A stretch of 64,000 nucleotides of DNA from Streptomyces akebiae (GTDB taxonomy: Bacteria; Actinomycetota; Actinomycetes; Streptomycetales; Streptomycetaceae). The position numbers and the translations under genes were made by a program. The notes below the pieces were generated by a model. That model saw only the letters and a program-made list of their open reading frames with translations, did not search any database and was not told the DNA's origin. Location of the stretch: NCBI RefSeq assembly GCF_019599145.1, contig NZ_CP080647.1:682001-746000 (forward strand), given 5' to 3'. Of this stretch, positions 43,336-52,092 are shown one piece after another; within the stretch, counting starts at the first letter, position 1; every line of letters begins with the position of its first letter.

Positions 43336-43845
43336 TCACCCGGCCGGCCTCATCCGAAACGCCGGGCCGGGGATGCTCTCGATGTCTTCCACCTGCACGG
43401 CGTGGCCCCGTTCGCAGCGGATCTGGGCGTCGACGTGCGCACCGCACCCACGATGCCGCGACAGTACGGCCGGGCCCTCCGGGTCCGCGCGGTAGCGGTC
43501 ACCCCACTGCAGGAGCCCCATCACGGCCGGGACCAGGTCCATGCCCTTGGGCGTGATCACGTACTTCGGCCTGCTCCGCGCGCCCGGTTCCTTGTAGGTC
43601 CCGGTGGCCAGGATCCCTTCCTCCACGAGCATCTTGAGCCGCGCCGCGAGGAGGTTGCGAGGGCAGCCGAGAATACGTTCGAAGTCACTGAAACGGGATG
43701 ATCCGTACCAGACCTCGCGCAGGATCAGGATCGTCCACTTCTCACCCACGACCTCAAGGGTCCGGGCGATCGAACAGTTCGACGTGTCCCGGTCGAGACG
43801 GAAGTCCATGCCGACATTCTGAAGATCTTCGGTCCTCGCATCCAT
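43336..43845 (-). CDS. HxlR-family regulator
   Basis: A winged-helix regulator of about 169 residues. HxlR hallmarks are NCSIARTLEVVGEKWTILILRE (conserved Cys), FSDFERILGCPRNLLAARLKML and PKYVITPKGMDLVPAV. A C-terminal segment contains the CGAHVDAQIRCERGH pattern (His/Cys). ATG 43845 is taken as start; ATG 43809 (MDFRLDRD) is possible, and neither has a good ribosome-binding site. It is divergent from the oxidoreductase at 43981 with a TACTTT/AAAGTA inverted repeat between them, as expected for a redox- or quinone-sensing HxlR that controls its neighbour. Confidence 0.9.
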   Translation of the reverse strand: MDARTEDLQNVGMDFRLDRDTSNCSIARTLEVVGEKWTILILREVWYGSSRFSDFERILGCPRNLLAARLKMLVEEGILATGTYKEPGARSRPKYVITPKGMDLVPAVMGLLQWGDRYRADPEGPAVLSRHRGCGAHVDAQIRCERGHAVQVEDIESIPGPAFRMRPAG

Positions 43846-43872
43846 GGGGGTGATTCTAACCTGAGCTGAGTT

Positions 43873-43895
43873 TACTTTTACATACCCAGAAAGTA
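43873..43895. promoter_or_regulatory. Inverted repeat TACTTT-n11-AAAGTA, likely HxlR operator
   Basis: The two 6-bp arms (43873-43878 and 43890-43895) lie in a notably AT-rich part of the divergent hxlR/oxidoreductase region, where HxlR regulators usually bind. Confidence 0.6.
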
Positions 43896-43980
43896 TCGTC
43901 ATGACCCGCACATCAACCCGGCCGCACACGAGGAACGGGCGCGCAGGTCCACAGCACACCCACACAGAAAGGCGGCCGCC

Positions 43981-44994
43981 ATGAAGGCATTCGTCGTCGA
44001 GAAGTACGGCAAGGACGGCGCGCGCGCCGCAGAGGTGCCCGAGCCGACCGTCGGAGAGCGTGACGTCCTGGTCAGGGTGAGCGCCACCAGCGTCAACCCG
44101 TTGGACAAGATGGTCCGCAACGGGGAGTTCAAGCAGCTCCTGAAGTACAAGCTTCCGTTCGTGCTCGGGCACGACGTCGCCGGCGTCGTCACCCGGGTCG
44201 GTTCCGCCGTGCAGGGCTTCGACGTCGGGGACGAGGTCTATGCCCGCCCGCGCGACCTGCGGATCGGAGGCTTCGCGGAGTACATCGCGATGGACATGGA
44301 CGACGTCGCACCCAAGCCGGCCTCGCTCACCCTCCAAGAGGCCGCCGCAGTGCCGCTGGTGGCCCTGGCCGCCTGGCAGATCCTCGTCGAGCGCGCCCAC
44401 GTGAAGCCGGGCCAGAAGGTCCTCATCCACGCCGGCGCCGGCGGCCTCGGCTCGACGGCCGTCCAGCTCGCCAAGCACCTCGGCGCCACCGTGGCGACCA
44501 CCACGAACACCCAGACCGAGGAGCTGGTCAGGAGCCTGGGCGCCGATGTCGTCGTCGACTACACCAAGGAGGACTTCTCGAAGGTGCTGTCCGGCTACGA
44601 CCTGGTGTTGGACTCCCTGGGCGGAGCGAACCTGGAGAAGTCGCTGACCGTGCTGAAGCCCGGCGGCCTGGCCATCAGCGTCGTCGGCCCGCCGGACGCC
44701 GGCTTCGCCAGGCAGCTCGGCGCCCCCGGCTTCATGGGTCTGATCATGAACACGCTCAGCCGCAAGATCCGTAAGCAGGCCAAGACGCTCGGCGTGCGCT
44801 ACGAGTTCCTCTTCATGCAGGCCAACGGCACCCAGCTGCGCGAGCTCGGCGCCCTCTACGACAGCGGGAAGCTCCGACCGGTCATCGACAGCACCTTCCC
44901 GTTCGACCGGACACTGGAGGCGATGGCACACGTCGAGCAGGGCCGCACCAAGGCCGGCAAGGTCGTGATCGCGATGACGTCCGAGACCGACTGA
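43981..44994 (+). CDS. NADP-dependent zinc-less alcohol dehydrogenase/quinone oxidoreductase
   Basis: A 337-residue medium-chain dehydrogenase/reductase of the quinone-oxidoreductase type. It shows LPFVLGHDVAGVVTRVGS, AAAVPLVALAAWQIL and the nucleotide-binding VLIHAGAGGLGSTAVQLAKHLGA, but no zinc-ligand Cys set. The likely role is reduction of reactive quinones or alpha,beta-unsaturated aldehydes. AAAGGCGG about 7 nt upstream suits ATG 43981. The divergent HxlR regulator and inverted repeat suggest induction by an electrophile. Confidence 0.9.
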   Translation: MKAFVVEKYGKDGARAAEVPEPTVGERDVLVRVSATSVNPLDKMVRNGEFKQLLKYKLPFVLGHDVAGVVTRVGSAVQGFDVGDEVYARPRDLRIGGFAEYIAMDMDDVAPKPASLTLQEAAAVPLVALAAWQILVERAHVKPGQKVLIHAGAGGLGSTAVQLAKHLGATVATTTNTQTEELVRSLGADVVVDYTKEDFSKVLSGYDLVLDSLGGANLEKSLTVLKPGGLAISVVGPPDAGFARQLGAPGFMGLIMNTLSRKIRKQAKTLGVRYEFLFMQANGTQLRELGALYDSGKLRPVIDSTFPFDRTLEAMAHVEQGRTKAGKVVIAMTSETD

Positions 44995-45581
44995 GACCGG
45001 TCCGCCCACGGATCCTCCGTCCCGGCACGATCACCGGAGGGGGGACGCCGGCACCGTCGGCGATGTGACGGCGGCCCCGTGAGCGGAGAGCCGCCGCGGT
45101 AGGCCGTCTCGGTGCCGCCGCGCTGTCGTCTCGGCCGCCTCCTCCCGGGCCGGGGGCGAGAGAACGAGGCGGTGGCGGGACCGACTCAACGGGTCGGCGC
45201 GCGGAAGAAGGACGGAAGTGGGCGCGGAAGTGGGCGCGGATGTCACCGTCGAGCTCTTCGGGTTGTTCCATGGCGGCGAAGTGGTCGCCTCGATCGCCCG
45301 ACGTCATCACCGTCGTCGGCATCATGGCCTGGCCAACCCCGACCTCGTCGAGCGCATACGCTCCGGCGCCCCCTGAACGCGCCCGACCCCGACACCTCGA
45401 CACACCACCGACTCCGGGCGTCCCCGCACGGCTGCGGCGCAGGGCGGTCCCGCGACCCGTGGAGTCACGGGCCGCCACCGCCGTGCGCCGCAGCTGTTTC
45501 ACCTCGCATCCCGGCGTTCCACGCCGAGGTCAAGGGAGTCTGGCATCACCGCTCGGGCATCACCGGGTCGCCGCCGATGGC
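44995..45581. other. Intergenic region with gene remnant
   Basis: This 587-bp gap holds no intact gene. A minus-strand remnant of an epoxide-hydrolase-like alpha/beta-hydrolase is recognisable at 45212-45358; the rest shows only GC-rich hairpin-prone sequence. Confidence 0.6.
45212..45358 (-). pseudogene. Remnant of an epoxide hydrolase-like alpha/beta-hydrolase (C-terminal fragment)
   Basis: About 49 codons on the minus strand read as the end of an epoxide hydrolase: the region ending GDRGDHFAAMEQPEELDGDI, where His is the catalytic histidine (family form DRGGHFAAMEQPELL). No nucleophile elbow or cap domain is found upstream in any frame, and the downstream frame continues without a natural end. 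The fragment lies between two functional genes and looks like a decayed gene. Confidence 0.5.
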
Positions 45582-46100
45582 TCACCCTTGCGCGGGAGGC
45601 ACCGGGAAGAGCATGCAGCTACTGGTGGCGTGGGCGAGCAGCCGGTCCGACGCGTCGACCAACTGCGCCTGGGCGAGGGCCGTTTGACGCCCCTGGCTGA
45701 GGACGGTGCCGATGGCGCGCACGGTGCCCGTGTCCACGGTGATCCGCCGCAGGAACTTCACCGTCAGGTCGAGCGAGGTGTACGCCATGCCCTTCGGGAG
45801 GGTGGACTGGACGGCGCAGCCGGCCGCCGAGTCGAGCAGGGTGGCGAAGATACCGCCGTGCACACTGCCGATCGGGTTGTAGTGCTCCTCCCCCGGCGTC
45901 AGGGCGAAGACCGCCCTGCCGGGCTCCACCTCGTCCAGGGTGAAGTCGATGGAGTAGTTGATGGGCGGGCCCGGCAGCCGTCCGGCCTTCAGCTCGCGCA
46001 GGAAGTCGATGCCGGCCATGCGTCCGGCGGCCTCCGCCAGGATCGCGGGATCTTCCCACTGGTACGTACGCGTTCGTCCCACGGCCGGGCACCTTCCCAT
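45582..46100 (-). CDS. PaaI-family hotdog thioesterase
   Basis: A 172-residue single hotdog-fold thioesterase. The family signature is YNPIGSVHGGIFATLLDSAAG (the HGG turn at the helix start), followed by SLDLTVKFLRRITVDTGTV. Such enzymes hydrolyse stalled acyl- or hydroxyphenylacetyl-CoAs. It is divergent from the HxlR gene at 46176 with 75 bp between them, so that regulator probably controls it. A direct link with the phenylacetate island a few kb away is attractive but unproven. Confidence 0.88.
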   Translation of the reverse strand: MGRCPAVGRTRTYQWEDPAILAEAAGRMAGIDFLRELKAGRLPGPPINYSIDFTLDEVEPGRAVFALTPGEEHYNPIGSVHGGIFATLLDSAAGCAVQSTLPKGMAYTSLDLTVKFLRRITVDTGTVRAIGTVLSQGRQTALAQAQLVDASDRLLAHATSSCMLFPVPPAQG

Positions 46101-46103
46101 CTG

Positions 46104-46115
46104 ACTTTTGCAAGT
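46104..46115. promoter_or_regulatory. ACTT-n4-AAGT inverted repeat between thioesterase and HxlR genes
   Basis: A 12-bp imperfect palindrome lies immediately upstream of the thioesterase ATG, in the only AT-rich stretch of this divergent region. Its half-sites resemble those at 43873-43895. Confidence 0.45.
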
Positions 46116-46175
46116 GAAGCTAGCCGGGCGCTCACCTGACTGTCAACGACGAAGCCAGATGTCTACGATGGCGGG

Positions 46176-46643
46176 ATGGAGTGGCTTGAGGCGAGCTCGG
46201 AGAACTGCCCCGTCCAGCGCACGCTCGACGTGGTCGGAGAGAAGTGGACGTTGCTGATCCTGCGTGACGCCGTCAACGGGGTCCGCCGCTTCGACGACTT
46301 CCACCGCCACATCGGGCTGTCCGAGGCCGTCCTCAGTGACCGCCTCCGGAAACTGATCACGGCGGGTGTCCTGAAGACCGTCCCCTATCGGGAGCCGGGC
46401 AGCCGCTCACGCAACGAATACCGCCTGACCCGTAAGGGCTGGGACCTGTGGCCGGTCCTGATGGCTCTGAGCCAGTGGGGCGAGACGTACGCGGTCGGAC
46501 CCGAAGGCCCCGTACTGGACGTCCGCCACACCGACTGCGACGCCCCGGTCCGCGTCGTCGTCGAGTGCTCCGCGGAGCACTCGGCCCTCACCCCCGGGGA
46601 CGTCACCGCCCGGCTGGGACCCGGCGCCCGACCTCGGACCTGA
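46176..46643 (+). CDS. HxlR-family regulator (second copy)
   Basis: A 155-residue winged-helix protein with NCPVQRTLDVVGEKWTLLIL, RRFDDFHRHIGLSEAVLSDR and EYRLTRKGWDLWPVL. It differs clearly from the HxlR at 43336, so they are not recent duplicates. The conserved N-terminal Cys suggests redox or electrophile sensing. It is divergent from the PaaI-type thioesterase. Confidence 0.92.
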   Translation: MEWLEASSENCPVQRTLDVVGEKWTLLILRDAVNGVRRFDDFHRHIGLSEAVLSDRLRKLITAGVLKTVPYREPGSRSRNEYRLTRKGWDLWPVLMALSQWGETYAVGPEGPVLDVRHTDCDAPVRVVVECSAEHSALTPGDVTARLGPGARPRT

Positions 46644-46706
46644 GCCACCTACCGGCCCGTCCGCGCGATCGACGGCCGGCGGCCGAGGTCGCGTACCGGG
46701 CGTCAT

Positions 46707-46720
46707 ATTACGTACGTCAT
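46707..46720. promoter_or_regulatory. Palindrome around ACGTACGT upstream of tetR
   Basis: The 8-bp perfect palindrome ACGTACGT (46710-46717), extended to 14 bp with one mismatch, sits about 60 bp before the TetR start, in an AT-rich patch. It is a probable autoregulatory operator. Confidence 0.5.
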
Positions 46721-46778
46721 GTCATGGATTAGCCTGGAGTGCGGGGCAACCGCCCCGGGCAGCGAACGGAGGAAGCTC

Positions 46779-47351
46779 GTGGTGCGCTACGCCAAGGAGC
46801 ACAAGCAGGTGACGCGGCAACGCATCATCGAGAAGGCCGGCCAGCGGTTCAAGCAGGACGGCATCGACGGCTCGGGCATCTCCACCCTGATGTCGGACGC
46901 GGGGCTCACCAACGGAGCCTTCTACGCCCACTTCACCTCCAAGGACGACCTCGTCGCCCATGTCGTGGCCGGCGAACTGAACACACAGCTCTCGCAGTAC
47001 GGCACCCTGCGACCCGGCCGCGAGGGGCTCAAGGACCTCGTGCGTGAGTATCTGTCGCCCGAGCACCGGGACAACCCCGGTACCGGATGCCCTTCCGCCG
47101 CCCTGCTCGACGAGATCGGCCGCTGCGGAGACGCGACCAAGGAGGCCTACACCGACGGCGCGCGGAACATCATCGACGAGATCGCCGCCCGTCTGACGCC
47201 CGAGGACCCGCAGTCCGCTCGTGGCACGGCCCTCGGGCTCTACACCATGATGGTGGGGACACTGCAGTTGTCCCGCGCCCTGTCCGACCGGAAGCTCTCC
47301 GACGAGGTCCTTGAGCAGGGCATCGGGAACGCCTACGCCGTCCTGGGGTGA
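46779..47351 (+). CDS. TetR-family regulator
   Basis: A 190-residue repressor. GTG 46779 follows a strong GGAGGAAG 46768-46775; an upstream ATG at 46719 lies beside the palindrome and is unlikely. The DNA-binding domain reads RQRIIEKAGQRFKQDGIDGSGISTLMSDAGLTNGAFYAHF (residues about 12-50), close to the TetR/AcrR group that includes NemR-like regulators with the SGI-L-SDAGLTNGAFYAHF signature. It includes a C-terminal ligand domain with GCPSAALLDEIGR. The short-chain dehydrogenase 220 bp downstream may be its target. Confidence 0.92.
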   Translation: MVRYAKEHKQVTRQRIIEKAGQRFKQDGIDGSGISTLMSDAGLTNGAFYAHFTSKDDLVAHVVAGELNTQLSQYGTLRPGREGLKDLVREYLSPEHRDNPGTGCPSAALLDEIGRCGDATKEAYTDGARNIIDEIAARLTPEDPQSARGTALGLYTMMVGTLQLSRALSDRKLSDEVLEQGIGNAYAVLG

Positions 47352-47571
47352 GCAAAGGGCCCGAGGCCGCCGCTCAACCCCGTGGGCGTCACGACTGCGA
47401 GGCGACAGTCCGCTGTCAAGCGGCGCTGGGAGCGTCTGCGCTCCACGGGCATCCTCCGCCAGGGAGCGCCGATCCATGGATAAGCCGTCCTCTCCCGCCC
47501 CTGCGTGGGCGCCCCTACGGTCGAGGCTGCGGGCGCTCACCGGCCCGCCGTACCGAAGGAGCAAGACCCCC

Positions 47572-48321
47572 ATGAAGATCACCGGCAACACGATCCTGAT
47601 CACCGGCGGCACCTCGGGCATCGGCCTCGGCCTGGCCCTGCGTTTGCACGAGGCCGGTAACAAGGTGATCGTCGCCGGCCGGCGCAAGGAACTCCTCGAC
47701 GACATCACGGCCGAGCACCCGGGCATCGACGCGCTCGTCCTCGACGTCGCCGACCCCGACTCGATCGCCCGGGCCCGCGAGACCGTGGCGGCGAGCCACC
47801 CGGGGCTGAACGTCCTGGTCAACAACGCCGGCATCATGCAGCGGGAGAACCTCCTCGACCCGGCCGGACTCCAGGTCTCCGAGGATCACATCGCGACCAA
47901 TCTGCTCGGCGCGATCCGGATGACGTACGCCTTCCTGCCCCTCCTGGTGGGCAAGGACGACGCGGTCGTCATGAACGTCACCTCAGCGCTCGCGTTCGTC
48001 CCGTATCAGAGCACCCCGACCTACAGCGCGACCAAGGCCGCGCTGCACTCCTTCTCCGAGAGCCTGCGCATCCAGCTCACCGGTGCCGACGCCGGCGTCC
48101 AGGTGATCGAGGTGGTCCCGCCGGGCGTGCGCACGACCCTGCTGGGCCAGCAGGACAGCGAACACTCCATGCCGCTGGACGACTTCCTCACCGAGACCCT
48201 CGACCTGCTGCGCGAGCAGCCCGACGCGAAGGAGCTGGTCGTCGAGCGCGCCAGGTTCATCCGCGACGCACAGGCCAACGGCTCCTACGACGACGTCCTC
48301 GCCATGATCGCCGGCAGCTGA
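47572..48321 (+). CDS. Short-chain dehydrogenase/reductase (DltE-like)
   Basis: A 249-residue SDR with intact catalysis: TGGTSGIG at residues 11-18, NNAGIM, a catalytic Ser in NVTSALAF and YSATKAA (Tyr-x3-Lys). The PPGVRTTLLG and the C-terminal region match the DltE/YciK-like oxidoreductases. AAGGAG precedes ATG 47572. The substrate is unknown. It lies downstream of a TetR regulator on the same strand. Confidence 0.92.
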   Translation: MKITGNTILITGGTSGIGLGLALRLHEAGNKVIVAGRRKELLDDITAEHPGIDALVLDVADPDSIARARETVAASHPGLNVLVNNAGIMQRENLLDPAGLQVSEDHIATNLLGAIRMTYAFLPLLVGKDDAVVMNVTSALAFVPYQSTPTYSATKAALHSFSESLRIQLTGADAGVQVIEVVPPGVRTTLLGQQDSEHSMPLDDFLTETLDLLREQPDAKELVVERARFIRDAQANGSYDDVLAMIAGS

Positions 48322-48577
48322 CCCTCGTCCGAAGCGGCAGGTGTCCTCGACGGAGCCCGTCGCCGCGGGCCGCCTTCCATGCCGACGGCCTGCGGCGTAC
48401 CGCCGACAGGCGGTAAATCTCCCAGCGGGTCACGCAGGGGCAGGTGACCATCGGGTCGTCTCGCCGCGCGCCCTCGCGTCGGACGTGTGAGCGGCTTCGC
48501 GCGGGTGGGAGGGAAGGGCTCAGCCATGGATCGGCGGTCTCTGGATAGCCGGGCGGGATCCGGCGAGGATGGACGGC

Positions 48578-49417
48578 ATGGACAAGAAGGAACTGGCGGA
48601 ATTCCTGCGCCACCGACGTGAGATGTTGCGCCCCCGCGACGTCGGGCTGGTCGAGGGGCCACGCAGGCGTACGCGGGGGCTGCGCCGCGAGGAAGTCGCG
48701 CAGCTCGTCGGCATGTCCACCGACTACTACGCCCGGCTGGAACAGCAGCGCGCCCCGCAACCCTCCGTCCAGATCACCACCGCCCTCGCCCGGGCCCTGC
48801 GGCTGACCCTGGACGAACGCGACCATCTCTTCGCCCTCATCGGCCACAACGCCCCGGCCCGCTTCCACCGCTCCGAACATGTCAGCCCGACCCTGCTGCG
48901 GGTCCTGGACCGTCTGGACGACTCCCCGGCCCTGGTGCAGACCGACCTGCTCGACACCCTCGCGATGAACCCGTTGGCCGTCGCGCTGCTCGGCGACCAG
49001 ACCCGCCACACCGGTCTGGCCCGCAGCGGCTACTACCGCTGGTTCATGGACCCGGCCGAGCGTCTGGTGTATCCCGAGGAGGTCCACGAACACCACGGCC
49101 GCGCCCATGCGGCGCGCTTGCGGGCCGCGCTGACAGCCGGCAGCGACACCCCCCGAGCCGCCCGGATCCTCGCCGAACTCCAGGAACACAGCCCCGAGTT
49201 CGTCCGCATGTGGGAACTTCAGGAAGTCGCACAAAGCTACGACGACTGCAAGACCCTCCTCCATCCCGAACTCGGCCGCATCGATGTCGACGCCCAGCTC
49301 CTGTTCACCGAGAACCGCGCCCAGACCCTGGTGGTGCTGACCACCCGCCCCGGCACGGAGAGCCACAGCAAACTCGAACTGCTCTCCGTCATCGGACACC
49401 AACAGCTCACCCCCTGA
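48578..49417 (+). CDS. XRE-family regulator with MmyB-like ligand-binding domain
   Basis: A 279-residue protein. The N-terminal helix-turn-helix contains RTRGLRREEVAQLVGMSTDYYARLEQ, and the C-terminal MmyB-like domain follows (ALVQTDLLDTLAMNPLAVALLG, then YYRWFMDPAERLVYPEE). MmyB-type domains bind fatty-acid-like ligands in some structures. ATG 48578 has GAGG 8 nt upstream, whereas ATG 48569 has none properly spaced. It is followed by a 7-bp tandem repeat. In other Streptomyces such genes sit beside SDRs that they regulate; here one lies just upstream. Confidence 0.92.
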   Translation: MDKKELAEFLRHRREMLRPRDVGLVEGPRRRTRGLRREEVAQLVGMSTDYYARLEQQRAPQPSVQITTALARALRLTLDERDHLFALIGHNAPARFHRSEHVSPTLLRVLDRLDDSPALVQTDLLDTLAMNPLAVALLGDQTRHTGLARSGYYRWFMDPAERLVYPEEVHEHHGRAHAARLRAALTAGSDTPRAARILAELQEHSPEFVRMWELQEVAQSYDDCKTLLHPELGRIDVDAQLLFTENRAQTLVVLTTRPGTESHSKLELLSVIGHQQLTP

Positions 49418-49424
49418 CGTCCTG

Positions 49425-49466
49425 GACCGGGGACCAGGGACCAGGGACCGGCGACCGGGGACCGGG
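49425..49466. repeat. 7-bp tandem repeat (6 units)
   Basis: Six consecutive heptamers of the form GACC(G/A)G(G/C) begin 7 nt after the XRE gene stop. The repeat is non-coding. Confidence 0.85.
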
Positions 49467-49642
49467 CCGGGCTCGGCGCGGGAGGCCCGAACAAGCACCC
49501 TGGAATGGCACAGCCCGCACGGCTTCTACCCTGCGCTCTACGGCCAAATATGTCGGCCCCCTGCGATGTCCGGGCCCCGCACTCAGGCCGCCCATTTGAC
49601 CGGACGCCGCCTCCGTTTTACTCTCGACCAAGTGCGGAGGCA

Positions 49643-49658
49643 GCATCCGTTTTGATGC
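49643..49658. promoter_or_regulatory. GCATC-n6-GATGC inverted repeat upstream of tetR (49690)
   Basis: A 16-bp inverted repeat lies 31 bp before the TetR start. A similar TCCGTTTTA motif occurs about 35 bp upstream of it. It is a possible autoregulatory operator. Confidence 0.4.
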
Positions 49659-49689
49659 GGCAGCAGGAAACGGCAGGCAGGAGGGTGCA

Positions 49690-50283
49690 ATGAGCGCCGG
49701 TGAACTGCGGGGACGCAAGCCCCGCGCGGACGTCCAGCGCAACCGCGCGGCCCTCCTGGAGACCGCGCAGCGTCACTTCCTGCAGCACGGGGTCGGCACC
49801 TCCCTCGAGGCGGTGGCCAAGGAGGCGGGCGTCGGGCCAGGCACCCTGTACCGGCACTTCCCCACCCGGGAAGCGCTGCTGGCGGCCGTGCTGCAGACAC
49901 GCTCCGAGGAACTGGTGGCCCGCCAGGCGGACATCGAGCGGCTCGACGATCCTGCCGAGGCGCTGGAGCAGTGGCTGCGGGCGATGGAGGAGTACTTCAG
50001 CGCCTTCAGCGGGCTGCCGGACCCGCTCATGGCCGCGGCCCGGGCGCAGGACCCGGACAACCCCCTCACGATCCCCTGCGACATCCTCATCTCGGCCACC
50101 GATCAGTACGTGCGCGCCGCGCAGCTCGCGGGGCGCGTGCGCGCGTCGGTGCGCGGGCACGACCTGTTCCTCGCGGCCTGTTCCGTCGCCTGGATCAAAG
50201 GCACGGGTACCGAGGAGGAGCCGCTCGACCGGCTCCGCACGCTCATCGCGAGCGGCTACCGCGAGCGGGACACCCAGACGTAA
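49690..50283 (+). CDS. TetR-family regulator
   Basis: A 197-residue regulator. The DNA-binding domain is RNRAALLETAQRHFLQHGVGTSLEAVAKEAGVGPGTLYRHFPTRE (residues about 17-61). The C-terminal domain resembles the SbtR-like group (RASVRGHDLFLAAC). ATG 49690 has AGGAGG 5 nt upstream. It precedes the NADP/F420-type oxidoreductase and nitroreductase on the same strand and probably controls them. Confidence 0.93.
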   Translation: MSAGELRGRKPRADVQRNRAALLETAQRHFLQHGVGTSLEAVAKEAGVGPGTLYRHFPTREALLAAVLQTRSEELVARQADIERLDDPAEALEQWLRAMEEYFSAFSGLPDPLMAAARAQDPDNPLTIPCDILISATDQYVRAAQLAGRVRASVRGHDLFLAACSVAWIKGTGTEEEPLDRLRTLIASGYRERDTQT

Positions 50284-50388
50284 ATCGTTAGGCACCCCGC
50301 TCCGCCCCCGCAACGCCGGGCGGCACCACCACCCATCCATCACACCGTGCTGCCCCCAGGGGCGGCACAACCTCCCGAGGGACAAATA

Positions 50389-51129
50389 ATGAAAATTACT
50401 GTCATAGGCGCCGGCGCCATCGGCGGGAACATCGCTGCCAAGCTCAGCACGGCCGGTCACGACGTCCAGGTGGCCGACGCCCGCGGCCCCGAGGCCGTCC
50501 GGGCGGAGGTGCTGGAGGCCGGGGCCCGTGCGGTGGATCTCGCCGACGCCGCCGTCCAGGGCCGGGACGTCATCGTCCTGTCGATCCCGTTCGGGGTGGC
50601 GGGCCGGCTGGCGGACCTGTTCGCGTCGGTGCCCGACGAGACGGTGGTCATCGACACCTCGAACTACTACCCCGGCATGCTCAGCGAGCCGATCGAGGCG
50701 GTGGACAACGGCCAGGTGGAGAGCGTGTACACCGCCGAGCTGCTCGGCCGCCCCGTGGTCAAGGCGTGGAACGCCGCGCTGGCCGAAACCCAGCGGACCA
50801 AGGGTGTCCCGGCCGGAACGCCCGGCCGCCTCGCCATCCCCGTCGCCGGCGACTCCGAGGAGGCGCGGAAGGTGGCCATGAGCCTGGTGGACGACACCGG
50901 CTTCGACCCCTACGACGCCGGCACACTGGCCGACTCGTGGCGCCAGCAGCCGAACAGCCCCGCCTACTGCACCGAACTGACCCTCGACGAACTGCCCGCG
51001 GCCCTGGCCGCGGCCGACCGCGTCAAGGACGCGGCCATCCGCGACAGCCTCCCGGAACGCATCGCCGCCCTCCCGGCCGACCCCACCGTCGACGACGTCG
51101 TCGAGATGAACCGCGCCGCCCACCGCTGA
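50389..51129 (+). CDS. NADPH-dependent F420 reductase-like oxidoreductase
   Basis: A 246-residue Rossmann protein of the coenzyme-F420-dependent NADP oxidoreductase family. The N-terminus is ITVIGAGAIGGNIAAKLSTAGHDV, with SIPFGVAGRLADLF, DTSNYYPGM and PVVKAWNAALAETQ. Members either transfer hydride between NADPH and F420 or act as NADP-dependent reductases of other substrates. The start is ATG 50389, in an unusually AT-rich context. It lies between a TetR gene and a nitroreductase and may supply reduced cofactor. Confidence 0.88.
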   Translation: MKITVIGAGAIGGNIAAKLSTAGHDVQVADARGPEAVRAEVLEAGARAVDLADAAVQGRDVIVLSIPFGVAGRLADLFASVPDETVVIDTSNYYPGMLSEPIEAVDNGQVESVYTAELLGRPVVKAWNAALAETQRTKGVPAGTPGRLAIPVAGDSEEARKVAMSLVDDTGFDPYDAGTLADSWRQQPNSPAYCTELTLDELPAALAAADRVKDAAIRDSLPERIAALPADPTVDDVVEMNRAAHR

Positions 51130-51257
51130 GACACCCGACGCGGCACTCGTGCACGCGACGGACACGAGAGCGGCAGCGCGTGCACACCACGAACGAAGAC
51201 GAAGAACGAAGAGCGCGCAGCACGGCAGATGACCGCGCGTCACGGAGAGGAACCGCC

Positions 51258-51959
51258 TTGCCCGGCACCGCATCACCCTTCACCGACCTCGCACGCTCCC
51301 GCCGCTCCCCCCGGCAGTTCCTGCCCACCGCCCTGTCCCCTGCGGATATCCGCGGTGTGCTGGAAGACGCACAGACCGCCCCCTCGAACAGCAACACCCA
51401 GCCGTGGACGGTGCACGTCGTCTCGGGTGCGGCACGGGACGCCCTGAGCAAGGAGCTGCTCCAGGCCGAGGAGGAGGGACGGACCTCTCCGGATTTCACA
51501 GATGGGTACGGCGAGGAGGGCATCTACGTCGAGCGGTCGCGAGCCCTGGGCGCGAGTGTCTACCGGGCCCGGGGCGTCGAGCGCTCGGACCGGGACGGCA
51601 GGAGGGCTGCGGTCCGCGAGAACCTGGACTTCTACGGCGCTCCCCATGCCGCCTTCCTGTTCATGCCGGCACTCGGCGACGGGGTGCGGACGGCCGGCGA
51701 CATCGGCATGTACGCGCAGAACTTCCTGCTCTCGCTGGCGGCCCGGGGTCTGGCCGGCATCCCGCAGACCGTACTCGGCGTCTACGCCGACACCGTCCGC
51801 GAGGTCCTGGGCGTCCCCACGGAGCTCAAGCTGCTGTTCGGCATCTCCTTCGGCATGGCCGACCCGGCGGCACCGGTGAACACGCTCCGCACGGAGCGGG
51901 TTCCGCTCCAGCGGAGCGTGGTCCTGCATGACACCCCGGGAGTCCTCGACAGGCCGTAG
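51258..51959 (+). CDS. Nitroreductase-family FMN oxidoreductase
   Basis: A 233-residue nitroreductase. The FMN-binding start is SRRSPRQFLPTALSPADI, then TAPSNSNTQPWTVHVV, and the C-terminal half has GDIGMYAQNFLLSLAARGLA. The start is TTG 51258, preceded by GGAGAGG 7-8 nt upstream, with no ATG or GTG in the right place. It could reduce nitroaromatics or quinones with NAD(P)H. It follows the NADP/F420-type oxidoreductase in the same direction. Confidence 0.9.
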   Translation: MPGTASPFTDLARSRRSPRQFLPTALSPADIRGVLEDAQTAPSNSNTQPWTVHVVSGAARDALSKELLQAEEEGRTSPDFTDGYGEEGIYVERSRALGASVYRARGVERSDRDGRRAAVRENLDFYGAPHAAFLFMPALGDGVRTAGDIGMYAQNFLLSLAARGLAGIPQTVLGVYADTVREVLGVPTELKLLFGISFGMADPAAPVNTLRTERVPLQRSVVLHDTPGVLDRP

Positions 51960-52003
51960 TTCCTCCGCCTGTGGGAACAATCCGGCCTACACGTTCATGC
52001 ACC

Positions 52004-52092
52004 CAGTTCGTGCGTTACGCGCAGGCCGCCGAACGCGGCAAGATCCAGCCGCTGTTCATCGCGGACATCCCGGTCCTGGACGTCGAGCCATC
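52004..52092 (+). pseudogene. Fragment of a luciferase-like flavin monooxygenase N-terminus
   Basis: About 30 codons read QFVRYAQAAERGKIQPLFIAD followed by IPVLDVEP, matching the N-terminal stretch of NtaA/DszA-type flavin monooxygenases (YVRLAQxAERGxFDxLFLAD). The sequence starts abruptly after the nitroreductase stop and runs into the end of the membrane-protein gene on the other strand. No remainder of the enzyme is visible. Confidence 0.5.

Noticed and set aside
44882..45502. A 206-codon minus-strand gene in the 45-kb gap
   Set aside because: Only about 49 codons resemble an epoxide hydrolase; the rest is Arg/Ser/Pro-rich noise, so it is recorded as a remnant instead.
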